A DNA stretch of 32,621 nt from Streptomyces durocortorensis. Lineage in GTDB: Bacteria; Actinomycetota; Actinomycetes; Streptomycetales; Streptomycetaceae. The DNA lies in NCBI RefSeq assembly GCF_016901035.1, contig NZ_JAFEUF010000052.1, positions 3,369-35,989 on the forward strand, in the 5' to 3' direction. Below, piece by piece: positions 20,787 through 29,072 of this stretch (position 1 is the first letter of the stretch; every line of letters begins with the position of its first letter). The notes under the pieces were generated by a model, which saw only the letters and a program-made list of their open reading frames with translations, was not told the origin of the DNA and made no database searches. Both the position numbers and the translations under genes were made by a program.

Positions 20787-21650
20787 GTGTCGGCAGGCGA
20801 GTCGAGTGGATCGGTGGTGCGGCGCATCCTCCTGGGCTCTCAGCTCAGGAGACTGCGGGAGTCGCGCGGAATCACCCGTGAGGCGGCCGGCTACTCGATC
20901 CGGGCCTCCGAATCGAAGATCAGCCGCATGGAGTTGGGACGGGTGAGCTTCAAGGCCAGGGACGTCGAGGATCTGCTCACGCTCTACGGAGTGGCCGACG
21001 AGGCGGAGCGGGACTCCCTTCTCGGTCTGGCCCGCGAGGCCAACGTGGCGGGCTGGTGGCACAGTTACGGTGACGTGCTGCCCGGCTGGTTCCAGACGTA
21101 CATCGGCCTGGAGGGCGCCGCCTCCCTCATCCGCATCTACGAAGTCCAGTTCGTGCACGGGCTGTTGCAGACCGAGGCGTACGCCCACGCCGTCGTCTCG
21201 CGCGGAATGCGCGGCGCCTCGCCCGCCGAGATCGACCGCCGCGTCGCCCTGCGCCTGGAGCGCCAGAAGGCCCTCGTGTCCGAGCGCGCCCCGGCGTTCC
21301 ACGCCGTGCTCGACGAGGCGGCGCTCCGCCGCCCGTACGGCGAACGCGAGGTCATGCGCGCCCAATTGCGGCATCTGATCGATATGTCGGAGCAGCCCAA
21401 CATCACGCTCCAGGTCATGCCCTTCGGTCACGGCGGCCATGCGGGCGAGAGCGGCGCATTCACCATGCTGCGTTTCCCGGAATCCGATCTGTCGGACATC
21501 GTCTATTTGGAGCAGCTGACGAGCGCGCTCTATCTGGACAAGCCCGAAGAAGTCGCGCAGTACGAAAAGGCGATGGCGGCTCTCGCTCAGGAGAGTCCGG
21601 CGCCGGAGGAGAGCCGGGATCTTCTGCGCGGTCTACTCCAACTGACGTAA
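20787..21650 (+). CDS. XRE-family regulator with DUF5753 (WhiJ-like)
   Basis: A 287-residue DNA-binding protein. The N-terminal helix-turn-helix (about 18-70) reads LGSQLRRLRESRGITREAAGYSIRASESKISRMELGRVSFKARDVEDLLTLYGV. The remainder is a DUF5753 domain (about 95-275), with IRIYEVQFVHGLLQTEAYAHAV, LRLERQKAL, LDEAALRRPYG and NITLQVMPFGHGGHAGESGAFTMLRFPE. This is the architecture of WhiJ and its many Streptomyces paralogues, which work with adjacent DUF397 proteins in developmental and antibiotic control. GTG 20787 is chosen because GGGGAGGG lies 8 nt upstream; ATG 20754 and 20769 are in frame. It is divergent from the ATPase gene. It is the natural candidate for binding the 19-bp repeats, an inference. 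Confidence 0.92.
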   Translation: MSAGESSGSVVRRILLGSQLRRLRESRGITREAAGYSIRASESKISRMELGRVSFKARDVEDLLTLYGVADEAERDSLLGLAREANVAGWWHSYGDVLPGWFQTYIGLEGAASLIRIYEVQFVHGLLQTEAYAHAVVSRGMRGASPAEIDRRVALRLERQKALVSERAPAFHAVLDEAALRRPYGEREVMRAQLRHLIDMSEQPNITLQVMPFGHGGHAGESGAFTMLRFPESDLSDIVYLEQLTSALYLDKPEEVAQYEKAMAALAQESPAPEESRDLLRGLLQLT

Positions 21651-21708
21651 ATTCTCGTTACGATGACGTCGCATCAGGAGTCTGCGAACGCCTGCAGTAA
21701 GGGATTGC

Positions 21709-23166
21709 ATGTCCTTCTTCCATGAACTGGCCCACCAGTACATCGACGGCGAGTGGCTGACCGGCAGCGGCTCGTGGGACATCATCGATTTCAATCCCTA
21801 CAACGGTGAGAAACTCGCCGCCGTCACCGTGGCCACCGCGCTGGAGGTCGACCGGGCCTACCGGGCCGCCGAGCGGGCGCAGCAGGAGTGGGCCGCGATC
21901 AACCCCTACGAGCGGCGCGCCGTCCTCGAACGCGCGCTCCGCGTCACCGGCGAGCGTGCCGAGGAGATCGCCGAAGCGATCACCGACGAACTGGGCGGCA
22001 CCCGGGAGCGGGCGCGGTACGAGATCGGCAGCGCCACCGAGTTCCTGCGGGAGGCGGTCCGTCAGGCGCTGCGGCCCACCGGGCGGCTGCTGCCCGCCGT
22101 GGGGGACGGCCGGGAGAACCGGCTCTACCGGCTGCCGGTCGGCGTCGTCGGGGTCATCAGCGCCTTCAACTTCCCCTTCCTGGTGACGATGAAGTCCGTC
22201 GCGCCCGCCCTCGCGCTCGGCAACGCGGTCGTCGTGAAGCCCCATCAGAACGCCCCGGTCGTCGGCGGCGGTCTGATAGCGAAGATATTCGAGGACGCGG
22301 GGCTGCCCGCCGGGCTGCTCAACGTCGTCATCACCGACAGCGCCGAGATCGGCGACGCGTTCATCGAGCACCCCGTGCCCAAGGTCATCTCGTTCACCGG
22401 CTCCGACCGGGTCGGCCGGCACATCGCCGCCACCGCGGCCGGCGCCTTCAAGCGGACCGTCCTCGAACTGAGTGGCAACAGCGCCCTGGTGGTGCTGGAG
22501 GACGCCGATCTCGACCACGCGGTCCGGGCGGCCGTCTTCAGCCGCTTCCTGCACCAGGGGCAGGTCAGCATGGCGGCCAACCGGATCCTGGTGGACCGGT
22601 CGGTGGCCGCCGAGTTCACCGAGCGGTTCACCGCCGAGGTGGCCGCCCTCCCGGCCGGCGACCCGCGGGATCCGGAGACCCGGATCGGTCCGGTCATCAA
22701 CGCCTTCCAGGCCGACGCGCTGGACGCCCTCGTCGAGCGGGCGGTCGCGGACGGCGCGACGGCCCTCGTCCGGGGCCGGACCGTCGGCAACGTCGTCGGC
22801 CCGACCGTCCTCACCGGCCTCGCGGAGGACTCCCCGCTGCTCCATCAGGAGATCCTCGGCCCGGTGGCCCTGCTGATGACGTTCGACGGCGAGGAGGAGG
22901 CCGTACGGATCGTCAACGAGGGCCCTTACGGCCTCAGCGGCGCGGTCCACACCCGGGACGCGGAGCGCGGCGTGAAGTTCGCGCAGCGCATCGTCAGCGG
23001 GATGTTCCACGTCAACGACTCCACCGTGCAGGACGATCCGCTGGTCGCGTTCGGCGGCGAGAAGACGTCCGGGGTGGGGCGGTTGAACGGCGAGGCGGTG
23101 GTGGAGGCCTTCACCACGCAGAAGTGGATGTCGATCCAGCACGGGCGCACGGTCTTCCCGTTCTGA
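21709..23166 (+). CDS. Aldehyde dehydrogenase family protein lacking the catalytic cysteine
   Basis: A 485-residue protein of the ALDH superfamily, nearest in pattern to benzaldehyde/vanillin-type dehydrogenases. Conserved parts are GVISAFNFPF, ALGNAVVVKPHQNAPV, SFTGSDRVGRH, the general-base region VLELSGNSALVVLEDADLD (Glu253), and EILGPVALLMTFDGEEEAVRIVN. The nucleophile region reads FLHQGQVSMAANRILV, with Ser287 (AGC) where the family has Cys. LELSG also departs from the usual LELGG (Ser255). The frame is otherwise intact and full length. The protein may have lost dehydrogenase activity, kept another one, or the base may be a sequencing error. ATG is preceded by AAGGGA. It follows the XRE gene by 58 bp and is convergent with the GlxA-type regulator. 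Confidence 0.92.
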   Translation: MSFFHELAHQYIDGEWLTGSGSWDIIDFNPYNGEKLAAVTVATALEVDRAYRAAERAQQEWAAINPYERRAVLERALRVTGERAEEIAEAITDELGGTRERARYEIGSATEFLREAVRQALRPTGRLLPAVGDGRENRLYRLPVGVVGVISAFNFPFLVTMKSVAPALALGNAVVVKPHQNAPVVGGGLIAKIFEDAGLPAGLLNVVITDSAEIGDAFIEHPVPKVISFTGSDRVGRHIAATAAGAFKRTVLELSGNSALVVLEDADLDHAVRAAVFSRFLHQGQVSMAANRILVDRSVAAEFTERFTAEVAALPAGDPRDPETRIGPVINAFQADALDALVERAVADGATALVRGRTVGNVVGPTVLTGLAEDSPLLHQEILGPVALLMTFDGEEEAVRIVNEGPYGLSGAVHTRDAERGVKFAQRIVSGMFHVNDSTVQDDPLVAFGGEKTSGVGRLNGEAVVEAFTTQKWMSIQHGRTVFPF

Positions 23167-23186
23167 CGGCCGCCCCCCGCCTCGCC

Positions 23187-24182
23187 TCAGCTCCCCGGCC
23201 CCCGGAACGTGGTCCGGTAGGCGCTCGGCGAGACACCCAGCGCCGTATGGAAGTGCCGGCGCAGATTGGCCGCCGTGCCGAGCCCGGCGCGGGCCGCCAC
23301 CTGCTCCACGGGCGTGTCCGACTCCTCCAGCAACTCCCGTGCCAGCTCGATGCGCTGCCGGGTCAGCCAGTCCATGGGCGTCAGGCCGACCTCCTCCCGG
23401 AACCGCCGGGTGAAGTGCCGTACGCTCATCGACTCCCGGGCCGCCAACTGCTCCAGCGTGATGGGGTCCTGGAGCCGCCGCAACGCCCAGTCGCGGGCCG
23501 CCGAGGTCCCCGGGGCCGACCGCCCGGGCACCGGCCGCCGGATGTACTGCACCTGGCCGCCCTCGCGGTGCGGCGGCACGACCGTGCGCCGGGCCACGTC
23601 GTTGGCCACGGCCGTCCCGTGGTCGCGCCGGATCATGTGCAGGCACAGGTCGATCCCGGCGGCACACCCCGCCGAGGTCAGCACGGACCCCCCGTCCGTG
23701 TAGAGCACGTCCGGGTCCAGCTCGACGCGGGGGAAGAGCCGGGCGAACTGCTCCGTGTACCGCCAGTGCGTGGTGGCCGGGCGCCCGTCGAGGAGCCCGG
23801 CCGAGGCCAGCAGATACGCGCCGGTGCAGATCGAGGCCACCCGCACGCCGGGCCGGATCAGCGCGAGCGCCTCCGCCGCCGGGGCCGGGAGGTCGGGCGT
23901 CTCCTGGACGTAGTCCTCGTACGACGAGAGCACGATCACCGTGTCGGCCTCGGCCAGCGCCTCGGGCCCGTGCGCGACGGCCACCGTGAAGTCGCCGTCC
24001 GTCCGCACGTCACCGGGCGTCGGGGAGCAGGTGGCCACCTCGTACAGCGGCTCGCCGTCCGCCGACGCCCCCTGCCGCGCCTGGCCGAAGAGCTGGTGGA
24101 CGATGCCCAGCTCGATGGGGAGCAGGACCTCGCGGGCGAGCACGGCGACGCGGTGTCGCCCGGGATGGGTGAAGACCGTCAT
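23187..24182 (-). CDS. GlxA/FtrA-type AraC-family regulator
   Basis: A 331-residue transcription factor. The N-terminal half (about 5-185) is a DJ-1/PfpI amidotransferase-like domain with REVLLPIELGIVHQLFG, ADTVIVLSSYED, and the nucleophile-elbow-like VASICTGAYLLASAGLLDGRPATTHW. The C-terminal half (about 225-325) carries two AraC helix-turn-helix motifs, with LEQLAARESMSVRHFTRRFREEVGLTPMDWLTRQRIELARELLE and VEQVAARAGLGTAANLRRHFHTALGVSPSAYRTTF. ATG 24182 has AAGGA 8 nt upstream; ATG 24188 and 24209 are alternatives. It is divergent from the MFS transporter across 70 bp, a typical regulator/target layout, so it may control that transporter. The effector is unknown. Confidence 0.93.
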   Translation of the reverse strand: MTVFTHPGRHRVAVLAREVLLPIELGIVHQLFGQARQGASADGEPLYEVATCSPTPGDVRTDGDFTVAVAHGPEALAEADTVIVLSSYEDYVQETPDLPAPAAEALALIRPGVRVASICTGAYLLASAGLLDGRPATTHWRYTEQFARLFPRVELDPDVLYTDGGSVLTSAGCAAGIDLCLHMIRRDHGTAVANDVARRTVVPPHREGGQVQYIRRPVPGRSAPGTSAARDWALRRLQDPITLEQLAARESMSVRHFTRRFREEVGLTPMDWLTRQRIELARELLEESDTPVEQVAARAGLGTAANLRRHFHTALGVSPSAYRTTFRGPGS

Positions 24183-24252
24183 GGCCATATCCTTGCGCAC
24201 CTGGTCCATCGGGACACTCGTGAGGGCGCTCCCCGCTCGCCAGGCTGCTCGT

Positions 24253-25575
24253 ATGGCTTCTCCGACCTCGACCTCGTACGAACCGTCGACGCGCCGCCCG
24301 CGCCGTATCCACCGCGCGTGGCTGACGGCCGCCGTCGCGGGCGCGGCCATCGTCACGGCGGGCGCGTTCACCACCGTGCCCGGCCTGCTGGTGACGCCCC
24401 TGCACGAGGAGTACGGCTGGGAGCGCGGGCAGATCGCGCTCGCCGCCTCGGTGAACATGGTGCTCTTCGGTCTCACCGCCCCGTTCGCGGCGGCGCTGAT
24501 GGACCGGATCGGGGCCCGCCGGGTGGTCATGGGCGCCCTGCTGCTGGTCGCGGCCGGGGCGCTGCTGACCGGGGTGATGACACGGCCGTGGCAGCTGGTC
24601 GCGTACTGGGGGGTGCTGATCGGCCTCGGCAGCGGCTGCCTGACCATGACGTTCGCCGCCGGGGTCACCGCCCGCTGGTTCGACCGGCGGCGCTCGCTGG
24701 TGACCGGGGCGCTCAGCTCCTCCAGCCACCTGGGCCAGCTGCTGTTCCTCCCCCTCCTCGCCTGGTCCGTCGACCGCCACGGCTGGCGTCCGCCGGTGGT
24801 GACGCTGGCGCTCGTGGCCCTGGCGGTGGCCGCCCCGGTCTTCCTGCTGCTGCGCGACCACCCGGCCGACGCGGGCGTAAAGCCTTACGGGGCGCGGGAG
24901 TTCGTCCCGAGGCCGCCGAAGGCTTCCGGAGCGGCGGCGCGCACCCTGAAGGTCCTCCTGCGGGCGGCGCGCACCGGCCCGTTCTGGCTGCTGGCCGGGG
25001 CGTTCGCGCTCTGCGGGGCGTCCACCAACGGCATCATGTGGTCCAACTGGGCCCCCGCCGCGCACGATCACGGCATGCGGGCCACGGCGGCGGCCTCGCT
25101 GCTCTCCCTGATCGGGATCTTCTCCGCCCTCGGCGCGCTGCTGGCCGGCTGGCTGACCGACCGGTTCGACCCGCGCCGCGTGCTGACCGTCTGCTTCGCC
25201 GTCCGCGCGCTGACCCTCCTCGCTCTGCCCCTGGTGTTCGCCTCCACGGTCACGGCCCCGATGCTGCTGTTCACGGCGGTCTACGGACTCGTCGACGTGG
25301 CGACCGTGCCGCCCGTCATCGAGCTGACCCGCCGCGTGTACGGGGAGGACGGCCCCATCGTCTTCGGCTGGTCGAACGCCGCCCACCAACTGGGCGCGGG
25401 AGCCTCGGCGTTCCTCGGCGCCACCGCGCGGGACGTGTTCGGCAGTTACGACGTGGTGTGGGCGGCGCTGGCGGCCGGATGCCTCGTCGCGGCGCTGCTG
25501 GCCCCGGCCGTACGAATGCGAGGTCACACCTGCCGCCCGGACGCAAGCCGGCGGGGCTACCCTAGTCAAAGTTGA
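24253..25575 (+). CDS. MFS transporter
   Basis: A 440-residue major facilitator with about 12 hydrophobic spans. The loop 2-3 motif is present as DRIGARRVVMG and repeated in the second half as DRFDPRRVLTV, with a long central cytoplasmic loop (LLRDHPADAGVKPYGAREFVPRPPKAS). The pattern resembles the oxalate/formate and monocarboxylate group more than drug exporters, which is a loose judgement. There is no clear ribosome-binding site; CAGGCT six bases before the ATG could be a -10 element for a leaderless message. It is divergent from the GlxA-type regulator. The stop codon overlaps a PadR-type operator and lies 17 bp before padR, so read-through into that gene is possible. Confidence 0.9.
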   Translation: MASPTSTSYEPSTRRPRRIHRAWLTAAVAGAAIVTAGAFTTVPGLLVTPLHEEYGWERGQIALAASVNMVLFGLTAPFAAALMDRIGARRVVMGALLLVAAGALLTGVMTRPWQLVAYWGVLIGLGSGCLTMTFAAGVTARWFDRRRSLVTGALSSSSHLGQLLFLPLLAWSVDRHGWRPPVVTLALVALAVAAPVFLLLRDHPADAGVKPYGAREFVPRPPKASGAAARTLKVLLRAARTGPFWLLAGAFALCGASTNGIMWSNWAPAAHDHGMRATAAASLLSLIGIFSALGALLAGWLTDRFDPRRVLTVCFAVRALTLLALPLVFASTVTAPMLLFTAVYGLVDVATVPPVIELTRRVYGEDGPIVFGWSNAAHQLGAGASAFLGATARDVFGSYDVVWAALAAGCLVAALLAPAVRMRGHTCRPDASRRGYPSQS

Positions 25576-25578
25576 ATA
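25563..25578. promoter_or_regulatory. Operator-like palindrome upstream of padR (site 1)
   Basis: TAGTCAA-AG-TTGAATA is an inverted repeat with 6 of 7 arm positions paired. It lies 14 bp before the padR ATG and across the MFS stop codon. It has the same form as the two sites before the ABC transporter, suggesting PadR autoregulation. Confidence 0.7.
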
Positions 25579-25592
25579 CGAAGAGGAGTGCC

Positions 25593-26234
25593 ATGTCCGC
25601 GATCCGGCTGCTGGTCCTCGGCGCCGTGCGCATGCACGGCCGCGCGCACGGCTACCAGGTCCGCAACGACCTGGAGTACTGGGGCGCGCACGAGTGGTCC
25701 AACGCCAAGCCCGGGTCGATCTACCACGCCCTGAAGCAGATGGCGAAGCAGGGACTGCTCCGCGCGCACGAGACGGCCCCCTCCACGGTCGGCGGCCCGC
25801 CGCGCACCGAGTACGAGGTCACCGACGAGGGCCTGGAGGAGTACCGCACCCTCCTGCGGGACGCCATCCGCTCCTACGACCAGGACATGGACGTCCTCTC
25901 GGCGGCGGTCGGCTTCATCGTCGACCTGCCCCGCGAGGAGGCGGTCGCGCTGCTCAAGGAGCGGGTCGAGGCCATGAAGGGGTGGCGGGACGAGGTCACC
26001 GAGTACTACACGCCCGACGACGGCCCCGAATCCCTCGGCCACATCGGCGAGATCATGAACCTGTGGGTGCACTCGGCCGACGCCGGCGCGGAGTGGACCC
26101 GGGGCCTGATCGAGCGCATCGAGGGCGGCGCGTACACCTTCGCGGGCGAGGGCGACCCGTTCGTCGGGGTGCTCGCCGAGGGCGAGGAGAACCCCTACGC
26201 CACCGGTGTGCCCGACCCCGGGGACCACGACTAA
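25593..26234 (+). CDS. PadR-family transcriptional regulator
   Basis: A 213-residue regulator. The N-terminal winged helix (about 1-85) reads IRLLVLGAVRMHGRAHGYQVRNDLEYW...PGSIYHALKQMAKQGLLRAHE...RTEYEVTDEGLEEYRTLL. A helical C-terminal part (about 95-190) includes DVLSAAVGFIVDLPREEAVALLKERVEAMKGWRDEV. PadR proteins are usually repressors released by a ligand and often control a neighbouring multidrug ABC exporter, as here. GAGGAG is 4 nt before ATG 25593; a TTG frame extension to 25572 is rejected. Matching TAGTCAA/TTGACTA palindromes precede both this gene and the exporter genes. The inducer is likely a compound handled by the exporter (inference). Confidence 0.93.
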   Translation: MSAIRLLVLGAVRMHGRAHGYQVRNDLEYWGAHEWSNAKPGSIYHALKQMAKQGLLRAHETAPSTVGGPPRTEYEVTDEGLEEYRTLLRDAIRSYDQDMDVLSAAVGFIVDLPREEAVALLKERVEAMKGWRDEVTEYYTPDDGPESLGHIGEIMNLWVHSADAGAEWTRGLIERIEGGAYTFAGEGDPFVGVLAEGEENPYATGVPDPGDHD

Positions 26235-26247
26235 TCAAGTTTGACGA
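26232..26247. promoter_or_regulatory. Operator-like palindrome upstream of the ABC exporter (site 2)
   Basis: TAATCAA-GT-TTGACGA is an imperfect copy of the perfect palindrome 46 bp downstream. It overlaps the padR stop codon. Two sites in tandem would allow cooperative binding. Confidence 0.65.
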
Positions 26248-26277
26248 ATGCCGGATCCGGGTTTACCTTCGACCTGC

Positions 26278-26293
26278 TAGTCAAGTTTGACTA
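26278..26293. promoter_or_regulatory. Perfect operator-like palindrome upstream of the ABC exporter (site 3)
   Basis: TAGTCAA-GT-TTGACTA has perfect 7-bp arms around GT, 49 bp before the chosen drrA start. It resembles site 1 upstream of padR, so both transcripts are probably repressed by the same PadR protein. Confidence 0.8.
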
Positions 26294-26342
26294 CAAGGTG
26301 GGAGCGCAAGGGGTGCGAAGGCGTGGAAGGGCGGCGGGGAGT

Positions 26343-27308
26343 GTGACCGAAGCGATCGTGATGGACGGCGTGCACAAGCGGTACGGGGAGAAGCGCGCCC
26401 TGGACGGACTGGACCTGGCCGTCGCGGGCGGCACCGTGCACGGAGTCCTCGGCCCCAACGGGGCGGGCAAGACCACCGCCGTACGGATCATGTCGACGCT
26501 GCTGCGCCACGACGCGGGCCGGGTCACCGTCTCCGGCCTCGACGTCCGCGAGCGGGCGGGCGAGGTGCGGCGCAGGATCGGGCTGCTCGGGCAGCACGCG
26601 GCGGTGGACGAACAGCTCGGCGGGCGGCAGAACCTGGAGATGTTCGGGCGGCTGTACCACCTGGGCGCACGCCGGGCGGGCAGCCGGGCGGACGAGCTGC
26701 TGGAACGGTTCGGCCTCGCGGACACCGGCCGCAAGGCGGTCAAGCAGTACAGCGGCGGCATGCGCAGGCGGCTCGACCTCGCCGCGTCGCTGATCACCGA
26801 CCCGGACGTGCTGTTCCTGGACGAGCCGACGACCGGCCTCGACCCGCGCGGCCGGACCGAGGTGTGGGACGCGGTGCGGTCCCTGGTCGGCGGCGGCACC
26901 ACCGTCCTGCTGACCACCCAGTATCTGGACGAGGCGGACCAGCTGGCCGACCGGATCTCCCTGATCGACCACGGCCGGGCGGTCGCCGAGGGCACCCCCG
27001 ACGAGCTGAAGGCCCGCGTCGGCGGCGACCGGATCGACGTCGTCCTGCGCGACGCGGCCCGGCTGACGGAGGCAGCGGCCCTGATCGGCGGCGAGGGCCT
27101 GGCGCTCGACCCCGACCGGCGGCTGATCGGCGCGCCCGCCCCGGACCGGATGGCGGCCCTGACCCGGACGGTGCGGGTGCTGGCGGAGGCGGGCATCGAG
27201 GCGGAGGACATCGCGGTGCGCCGCCCGACCCTGGACGAGGTGTTCCTGTCCCTGACCGGGCGGCCCGCCGAGGAGCGGCGTTCGGAGAAGGCGGAGGTGG
27301 CGGCATGA
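26343..27308 (+). CDS. DrrA-type ABC transporter ATP-binding protein
   Basis: A 321-residue ABC ATPase of the DrrA (daunorubicin resistance) group. Walker A is GPNGAGKT (37-44), the Q loop Gln is near 84, the signature is YSGGM (136-140), Walker B is VLFLDEPT (156-163), and a [15 protein letters not shown] switch region follows. The C-terminal extension ends in [19 protein letters not shown], the DrrA tail motif. It powers export by the membrane protein encoded next, which starts within its stop codon (ATGA). The GTG at 26343 fits family N termini ([14 protein letters not shown]), but GTG 26313 has a better spaced GGGAG and could be used. It is under a pair of PadR-type operators. The substrate is unknown. 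Confidence 0.93.
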   Translation: MTEAIVMDGVHKRYGEKRALDGLDLAVAGGTVHGVLGPNGAGKTTAVRIMSTLLRHDAGRVTVSGLDVRERAGEVRRRIGLLGQHAAVDEQLGGRQNLEMFGRLYHLGARRAGSRADELLERFGLADTGRKAVKQYSGGMRRRLDLAASLITDPDVLFLDEPTTGLDPRGRTEVWDAVRSLVGGGTTVLLTTQYLDEADQLADRISLIDHGRAVAEGTPDELKARVGGDRIDVVLRDAARLTEAAALIGGEGLALDPDRRLIGAPAPDRMAALTRTVRVLAEAGIEAEDIAVRRPTLDEVFLSLTGRPAEERRSEKAEVAA

Positions 27309-28162
27309 GCGCGGCGACGACGACGGCGGTACCGGGTCCGGGCGGTGGCGAGCACGTGCCCGGACCCGGCGGGGTGTCCTCCCGGCTCGGCTGGGCGCTG
27401 GCCGACTCCTGGACGATGACCCGCCGCGAACTGGCGCACTGGGCCCGGCAGCCCGTGGCGGTCCTCGTCAACCTGGCGTTCCCGGTGATGCTGCTCCTGA
27501 TGTTCACCTATCTGGTGGGCGGCGGCCGGGGCGTGGACGGCGACCCCACCGACTTCCTGGTCCCCGGGATGCTCGCGCTGACCATGGCCTTCGGCCTGGA
27601 GGCCACGATGCTCGCGGTCACCCAGGACCTCGGCAAGGGCGTCATCGACCGGTTCCGCTCGATGCCGATGGTCCCCGGTGCGGTGCTGGTCGGCCGCAGC
27701 GCTGCGGACATGCTCCAGTCGGTGGTCTCGCTCGCGGTGATGACCGGGGTGGGTTACGCGGTCGGCTGGCGCTGGCGGTCCGGGGCGGCGGCCGCGCTGG
27801 GGGCGGTGGGGCTGCTGCTCCTGCTGAGGTTCGCGATGCTCTGGGTCGGCATCCACCTGGCCATGGTCGCGGGCAAGCCGGAGATGGTCGCGGCGGTCCA
27901 GATCCTGGTCTGGCCGGTCGGCTTCCTCTCCAACGTGTTCGCCACCCCCGCGTCGATGCCGGGCTGGCTGGGCGCGGTGGTCGAGTGGAACCCCATGTCC
28001 GCGACCGCCACCGCCGTACGGGAGTTGTTCGGCAACCCGGGCGGCGCGACCGGCTCCTGGGCCGCCGAGCACGCCCAACTCCTCGCGGTGCTCTGGCCGG
28101 TTGCGCTCATCGCGGTGTTCTTCCCGCTGGCGGTACGGAAGTTCGCGGCGCTCAGCAGGTAG
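27305..28162 (+). CDS. DrrB-type ABC-2 transporter permease
   Basis: A 285-residue ABC-2 membrane protein, partner of the preceding ATPase, with a 4-base ATGA overlap. A Gly/Pro-rich cytoplasmic head precedes the amphipathic [16 protein letters not shown] (about 35-50) and the first span (about 51-72). Five further spans follow, with the family pieces [40 protein letters not shown] and [22 protein letters not shown]-2 exporters of this type move drugs or lipids outward. The usual architecture is six spans, consistent with what is seen. No biosynthetic genes are adjacent, so resistance to an outside compound is more likely than self-resistance (inference). Confidence 0.93.
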   Translation: MSAATTTAVPGPGGGEHVPGPGGVSSRLGWALADSWTMTRRELAHWARQPVAVLVNLAFPVMLLLMFTYLVGGGRGVDGDPTDFLVPGMLALTMAFGLEATMLAVTQDLGKGVIDRFRSMPMVPGAVLVGRSAADMLQSVVSLAVMTGVGYAVGWRWRSGAAAALGAVGLLLLLRFAMLWVGIHLAMVAGKPEMVAAVQILVWPVGFLSNVFATPASMPGWLGAVVEWNPMSATATAVRELFGNPGGATGSWAAEHAQLLAVLWPVALIAVFFPLAVRKFAALSR

Positions 28163-28184
28163 CGCCGGGCCGATGGCTCGCGCG

Positions 28185-29000
28185 TCAGGCGGTGCGGCCC
28201 GGATCGTGGATCGGGGAGTCGTGGACGTCGACGACCTCCCCGATCACCACGCCGGGTGCCGGCTTCGCCAAGTCCAGTCCGGAGAGGTGTTTTTTCAGGC
28301 GCTTCGCCATGGGGCGGAAGGTCGCGAGGGTGAGCCCACCGGAGACCACGGCTCCGACGACGGGAATTGCCTTCGAGACGGACTTCGCGAAAGTCTGCTT
28401 CGTCATCTGGACGCCGAGATAGGCCGCGACCTTCTTGACCACGGGGTAGACGACCCCCTGGGTGAGTGCCTTCTGCGGCAGCTTCCTGGCGACCTCGCGC
28501 GACATCATGGTCGCGACCTTCCCGACTGCGGTGTTCGCCGACTGGGTACCGAACATCACACCGACGAAGAGCGTGAGGACACTCCTGGTCGCGTCGTCGA
28601 GGCCGGCGTCCTCCGAGAACAGATCCGGCCAGCTGTAGAGATAGGCGAGCTTCTGGGCGACGCGCAGCACATGGCCGGTGTACTGCGCCAGGTCGGCGGG
28701 CACCGTGGCGGGAAGGGCGAGGATGCCCGGCATGCCCGCTGCCGCGGAGAAGGCGCTCACCTTGGCGGTCTCATAGGTGATGGACTCGTTGGCCACCCGG
28801 TCCAGGACCTCCAGGGGGATGCCGGCCGCCGCGGGGCTCAGCTCGATCGCCCTTTCGACCTCCACCTCGGTGCAGTGGCGGGCCAGAGCCCTGCGCAGAT
28901 ACGAGGCCCGGTCGATCCGAACGCCTGGAAGCCGCGTCGCGCTCCCGAGTATCGCGGAGAATCGCGACTCGGGGTTCCCCAGGTCTTTGCTCGTGGACAT
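28185..29000 (-). CDS. EcsC-like protein
   Basis: A 271-residue protein, judged to be of the EcsC family by its pattern. Features are a helical N-terminal half with ESITYETAKVSAFSAAAGMPGILALPATVPADLAQYTGHVLRVAQKLAYLYSWPDLF (about 85-140) and a second half with GKVATMMSREVARKLPQKALTQGVVYPVVKKVAAYLGVQMTKQTFAKSVSKAIPVVGAVVSGGLTLATFRPMAKRLKKHL. The two moderately hydrophobic stretches (about 95-115 and 218-235) suggest membrane association. Its function is not established. ATG 29000 is chosen; the ribosome-binding site is weak. It is convergent with drrB and separated from gadB by 72 bp on the same strand. Confidence 0.8.
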   Translation of the reverse strand: MSTSKDLGNPESRFSAILGSATRLPGVRIDRASYLRRALARHCTEVEVERAIELSPAAAGIPLEVLDRVANESITYETAKVSAFSAAAGMPGILALPATVPADLAQYTGHVLRVAQKLAYLYSWPDLFSEDAGLDDATRSVLTLFVGVMFGTQSANTAVGKVATMMSREVARKLPQKALTQGVVYPVVKKVAAYLGVQMTKQTFAKSVSKAIPVVGAVVSGGLTLATFRPMAKRLKKHLSGLDLAKPAPGVVIGEVVDVHDSPIHDPGRTA

Positions 29001-29072
29001 GGCAGGGAACCTACAGCAGGGCTGAGGCACCCTGCCCCGCTTTCGGCCGAGCTGTGGCAGGCCGGGTCCGCC

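Noticed and set aside
21888..25565. A 1225-codon open frame on the plus strand
   Set aside because: It runs in another frame through the aldehyde dehydrogenase, GlxA-type regulator and MFS genes and encodes Arg/Gly/Pro-rich nonsense.
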